From Candidatus Sumerlaeota bacterium (GTDB lineage: Bacteria > CG03 > SLGR01): a stretch of DNA of 7,368 bases. How positions within the stretch are numbered: position 1 is the stretch's first letter; each line of letters opens with the position of its first letter. The notes beneath the pieces were generated by a model. The model saw only the letters and a program-made list of their open reading frames with translations, ran no database searches and was not told the DNA's origin. Position numbers and translations under genes: made by a program. The DNA is taken from contig SLGR01000221.1 in the NCBI GenBank assembly GCA_007136585.1, positions 1 to 7,368 on the forward strand, in the 5' to 3' direction. Positions 5,237-7,368 of the stretch are shown here, one piece after another.

Positions 5237-6057
5237 TATTTTTTACCGACAATATTCTGAGTCAGCCTGTCAAATATCATTGCCAGAATAACAATGGCGA
5301 TACCTGCTTCAAACCCCATTCCCATCTCAAGACGCTGTATTGCCCTCCAGACAACCCCGCCGAGCCCCCCGGCGCCTATCATTGCCGCTATAACCACCAT
5401 TGAGAGCGCCAGCATTATGGTCTGGTTTATCCCCCCCAATATAGTAGGAGCCGCAAGGGGAAGCTGGACCTTTAAAAGCTTCTGCATCGTGGTGGAACCG
5501 AAGGCATCAGCAGCCTCTATAAGATCTTCCGGAAGCTGTCTGATGCCCAGGGCCGTGAACCGTATTGAAGGCGGGATTGAGAATATCACCGTAGCAAAAA
5601 CGGCTGCCACCTTACCCAGGCCGAAAAAAGGAATAGCCGGGATAAGATACACAAATGCGGGCATGGTCTGCATAAAATCAAGCACCGGGGTTATCAGCCG
5701 GTAAAACCTGTCATTTAAGGCCGCAATAATTCCTAGTGGAAGGCCAAGTACAATCGCGATAAAGGTTGAGGCTACAACCAGGGCAAAAGTTGACACCGTA
5801 GGCTCCCAGAGCCCAAAACTCCATATAAGAAGAAGTCCCAGAATGGATAAAATGCCGCCTTTAAGTGAGATAACCTTCCAGGACAGAAACCCCACCAGAA
5901 GTATTATCACCCAGAAAGGGAGGAATTCCAGGAAATCTATCATATAACTTATCAGTATATCAACAAAACCTGAGAAAGCCCTTGTAGCCCCCGCAAAATT
6001 AATTGTCAGGAAATCTATCCCCCCTTCTATCCATCTTCCAAGAGGTATACTATTCAT
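5236..6057 (-). CDS. opuAB: Osmoprotectant ABC transporter permease (OpuAB/ProW family)
   Basis: A 273-residue inner-membrane protein. The N-terminal region (about 1-45) precedes hydrophobic segments near 46-60, 66-84, 88-113, 132-160, 203-228 and 250-264. The core contains the permease coupling (EAA) motif E181-A-A-D-A-F-G187 with LP at 199-200, which docks onto the ATPase. QTMPAFVYLIPAIPFFGLG (130-148) and GAGGLGGVVW are characteristic of ProW/OpuAB-type betaine permeases. Length agrees with OpuAB and is shorter than enteric ProW, which has a longer N-terminal tail. The start codon overlaps the stop of the ATPase gene by four bases (ATGA, 6054-6057), so the two subunits are likely made in step. 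Two copies would pair with two ATPases in the importer. Confidence 0.94.
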   Translation of the reverse strand: MNSIPLGRWIEGGIDFLTINFAGATRAFSGFVDILISYMIDFLEFLPFWVIILLVGFLSWKVISLKGGILSILGLLLIWSFGLWEPTVSTFALVVASTFIAIVLGLPLGIIAALNDRFYRLITPVLDFMQTMPAFVYLIPAIPFFGLGKVAAVFATVIFSIPPSIRFTALGIRQLPEDLIEAADAFGSTTMQKLLKVQLPLAAPTILGGINQTIMLALSMVVIAAMIGAGGLGGVVWRAIQRLEMGMGFEAGIAIVILAMIFDRLTQNIVGKK

Positions 6058-7253
6058 GAGAAATTACCGCTTTCGGCAAGCCCAGCAATTATAGAACCCC
6101 GCACTACAATACCTTTCAGTATATTATTCTCATCAATTACAGCTATGGGATAACGGTTGTCTACTATAACCTGAAAAAGATTGCGCACCTGCATATCCAG
6201 ACCGACTTTCTGTTTCTCGTACTTTTCTATTATCTCTGATATATTTTTTTTGCCTTCTCGAGCATAATCACCGGCTTTTTCGGCGGTAACATATCCTACA
6301 AGTTTATGTTCGGCATCCACAATAAATATTCCGGAGAGTCCTTCTTTACGCATTTTGTGAAGGAGCGTAACCGGCCCGTCCTTTATGAACCCCGTAGTTT
6401 TCGGGGTTACCATAACATCGGAAGCCGTAAGAACTTTGGTAAAATCCACATTTTCCACAAACTTTTTAACATAAGTATTCTCGGGTCTGGTGAGTATATC
6501 CTCAGGAGTCCCTATCTGAACGATCCTTCCGTCCTTCATCAGGATAACCCTGTCTCCCATCTTAAGAGCTTCGTCCAGGTCATGGGTAATGAAGAGAATT
6601 GTTTTATGCACCTTGGACTGCAGTTCGATAAGTTCGTCCTGCATCTCAGTCCTTATAAGCGGATCAAGAGCGCTGAACGCCTCATCCATAAGAAGTATTT
6701 CGGGGTTTATGGCAAGAGCCCTGGCCAATCCGACACGCTGCTGCATCCCGCCGCTGAGCTGCCCCGGGTACGATTTTTCCCAACCTTCCAGTCCAACCAG
6801 TTTAAGGGCGTCACGGGCGCTTTTCACCTGGCGTTCCCTGGAAAGTTTTCTTACTGAAAGTCCATACGCGGCGTTCTCAAGTATTGTCTTATGGGGAAAC
6901 AGAGCAAAGCGCTGAAAAACCATTCCGAACTTATTCCGTCTCATAAGCCGGAGCTCTTCTTCCGGGGCTGTTGAAATATCATAACCGTCAATCATAACCT
7001 GACCCTTTGTGGGCTTAATAAGACGGTTTATGCACCTGAGAAGCGTTGATTTTCCGCTTCCGGAGAGTCCCATAACAACCAATAACTCTCCCTCACGGAC
7101 ATCAAAGTTTGCCTCGGCCACTCCCACCCCGCATTTTGTTCTTGAGAGTATCTCATTATTAGGGATCCCGCTTTTGAGAAGATCAAGAGCTTCTTTGGAT
7201 CTGGGCCCGAATATTTTATAAAGGTCTCTTACTTTTATTTTTGTTTTGGGCAT
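6054..7253 (-). CDS. opuAA: Osmoprotectant ABC transporter ATPase with tandem CBS domains (OpuAA/ProV family)
   Basis: A 399-residue cytosolic ATPase that powers betaine uptake. The ABC domain holds Walker A GLSGSGKST (62-70), the Q-loop in FQRFALFPH (Q114), signature LSGGMQQR (166-173), Walker B ILLMDE (186-191), the D-loop SALD and switch His H224. The N-terminal extension, including GPRSKEALDLL (16-26), is typical of ProV/OpuAA rather than of other ABC ATPases. From about residue 276 to the end are two CBS domains (about 276-331 and 340-395). In OpuA-type transporters these sense ionic strength or bind cyclic di-AMP; which applies here is not shown by sequence. It is the first gene of the operon. 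The ATG at 7253 has only a weak SD (GGTAA), and 75 bases upstream separate it from the divergent gene at 7329. That gap holds an 18-bp palindrome. Confidence 0.96.
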   Translation of the reverse strand: MPKTKIKVRDLYKIFGPRSKEALDLLKSGIPNNEILSRTKCGVGVAEANFDVREGELLVVMGLSGSGKSTLLRCINRLIKPTKGQVMIDGYDISTAPEEELRLMRRNKFGMVFQRFALFPHKTILENAAYGLSVRKLSRERQVKSARDALKLVGLEGWEKSYPGQLSGGMQQRVGLARALAINPEILLMDEAFSALDPLIRTEMQDELIELQSKVHKTILFITHDLDEALKMGDRVILMKDGRIVQIGTPEDILTRPENTYVKKFVENVDFTKVLTASDVMVTPKTTGFIKDGPVTLLHKMRKEGLSGIFIVDAEHKLVGYVTAEKAGDYAREGKKNISEIIEKYEKQKVGLDMQVRNLFQVIVDNRYPIAVIDENNILKGIVVRGSIIAGLAESGNFS

Positions 7254-7275
7254 TTACCGTTTCAGGGACCAGCAA

Positions 7276-7293
7276 TAATATGATATCATATTA
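7276..7293. promoter_or_regulatory. Perfect 18-bp palindrome, candidate operator of the divergent promoters
   Basis: TAATATGATATCATATTA reads identically on both strands, with no spacer at the centre. It lies 23 bases before the ATPase start and 35 bases before the divergent + strand start. It contains -10-like hexamers (TAATAT, TATGAT) in both directions. On the + strand TTTACC (7253-7258) sits 17 bases before TAATAT (7276-7281), a possible promoter overlapped by the palindrome. A dimeric repressor bound here could block both promoters. MarR/GbsR and TetR/BetI families are known to control betaine genes in other bacteria, but none is identified in this window. Confidence 0.55.
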
Positions 7294-7328
7294 CTTGAAG
7301 GGCTGGTTTATTGAGGAGAGTAGATGCT

Positions 7329-7368
7329 ATGAAAAGGATATTTACAGCCAAGGAAAGCTGCACGCGGA
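7329..7368 (+). CDS. Start of a divergent gene, truncated by the window edge
   Basis: An ATG at 7329 opens a frame (MKRIFTAKESCTR) that continues off the right edge. A purine-rich GAGGAGAG (7313-7320) at 8-10 bases makes this a credible start. Thirteen residues are not enough to identify the product. Its position back-to-back with the osmoprotectant operon makes a regulator or a functionally linked gene reasonable, but that is a guess from context. A two-codon frame ATG-CTA-TGA (7324-7332) overlaps the start codon and lies closer to the SD. Confidence 0.5.
   Translation, partial: MKRIFTAKESCTR

Noticed and set aside
5294-5704. 136-codon + strand frame opposite the permease gene
   Set aside because: A shadow of the permease gene: a Pro/Ile/Ser-rich translation with no features.
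6306-6857. 183-codon + strand frame opposite the ATPase gene
   Set aside because: It lies antisense to the Walker B/CBS region of a highly conserved ATPase, and its length is explained by the codon bias of the opposite strand.
7269-7306. Outer arms CCAGC and GCTGG flanking the 18-bp palindrome
   Set aside because: They are centred three bases away from the palindrome centre and are only five bases long, so a single larger dyad is not supported.

Overview
The window looks like a chromosomal segment from a diderm (Gram-negative type) bacterium. It encodes a lipobox substrate-binding lipoprotein and an outer-membrane beta-barrel protein that ends in phenylalanine. Base composition is moderate by eye, with frequent ATA and AGA codons and good Shine-Dalgarno (SD) sites at several genes. 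Nothing in it fixes the phylum. The osmolyte transporter and the acidic exported proteins suggest, as an inference only, a habitat with osmotic stress. No RNA genes, CRISPR arrays, insertion sequences or other mobile elements were seen.

Left part (1-2235): the tail of a + strand gene (1-59) converges on a stand-alone CheY-like receiver (107-475, minus). Upstream of it on the minus strand, past a terminator-like hairpin (566-584), lies a two-gene unit with a 4-base ATGA overlap. The first gene (958-1626) is an unusual transcription factor: an N-terminal transmembrane hairpin, then a cytosolic helical linker, then an OmpR/PhoB-type winged helix, with no receiver domain. The second (629-961) is a small exported or membrane protein resembling the YfiM/DUF2279 group. 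Further upstream is a flavin-reductase-like FMN split-barrel protein (1714-2235, minus) whose near-consensus promoter predicts a leaderless mRNA.

Middle (2236-3075): a divergent promoter region separates the flavin-reductase gene from a + strand HAD-superfamily phosphatase (2347-3003). The phosphatase carries Asn in place of the usual second Asp of motif I. Immediately after it is a strong intrinsic terminator (3011-3045) whose U-tract serves the minus-strand operon coming the other way.

Right part (3076-7253, minus): a four-gene operon for osmoprotectant (glycine-betaine/proline-betaine type) uptake. In order of transcription it holds a CBS-domain ATPase (opuAA/proV type), a permease (opuAB/proW type, ATGA overlap with the ATPase), a substrate-binding lipoprotein (opuAC type), and an outer-membrane porin-like barrel of the alginate-export-like kind. 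The layout suggests a complete route from outside to cytoplasm: porin, binding lipoprotein, then ABC importer. A perfect 18-bp palindrome (7276-7293) lies between this operon and a divergent gene that begins at 7329 and runs off the window. It is a good candidate operator for the operon.

The two most distinctive points are the membrane-anchored winged-helix regulator co-translated with a small exported protein, and the inclusion of an outer-membrane porin in an Opu-type betaine operon.
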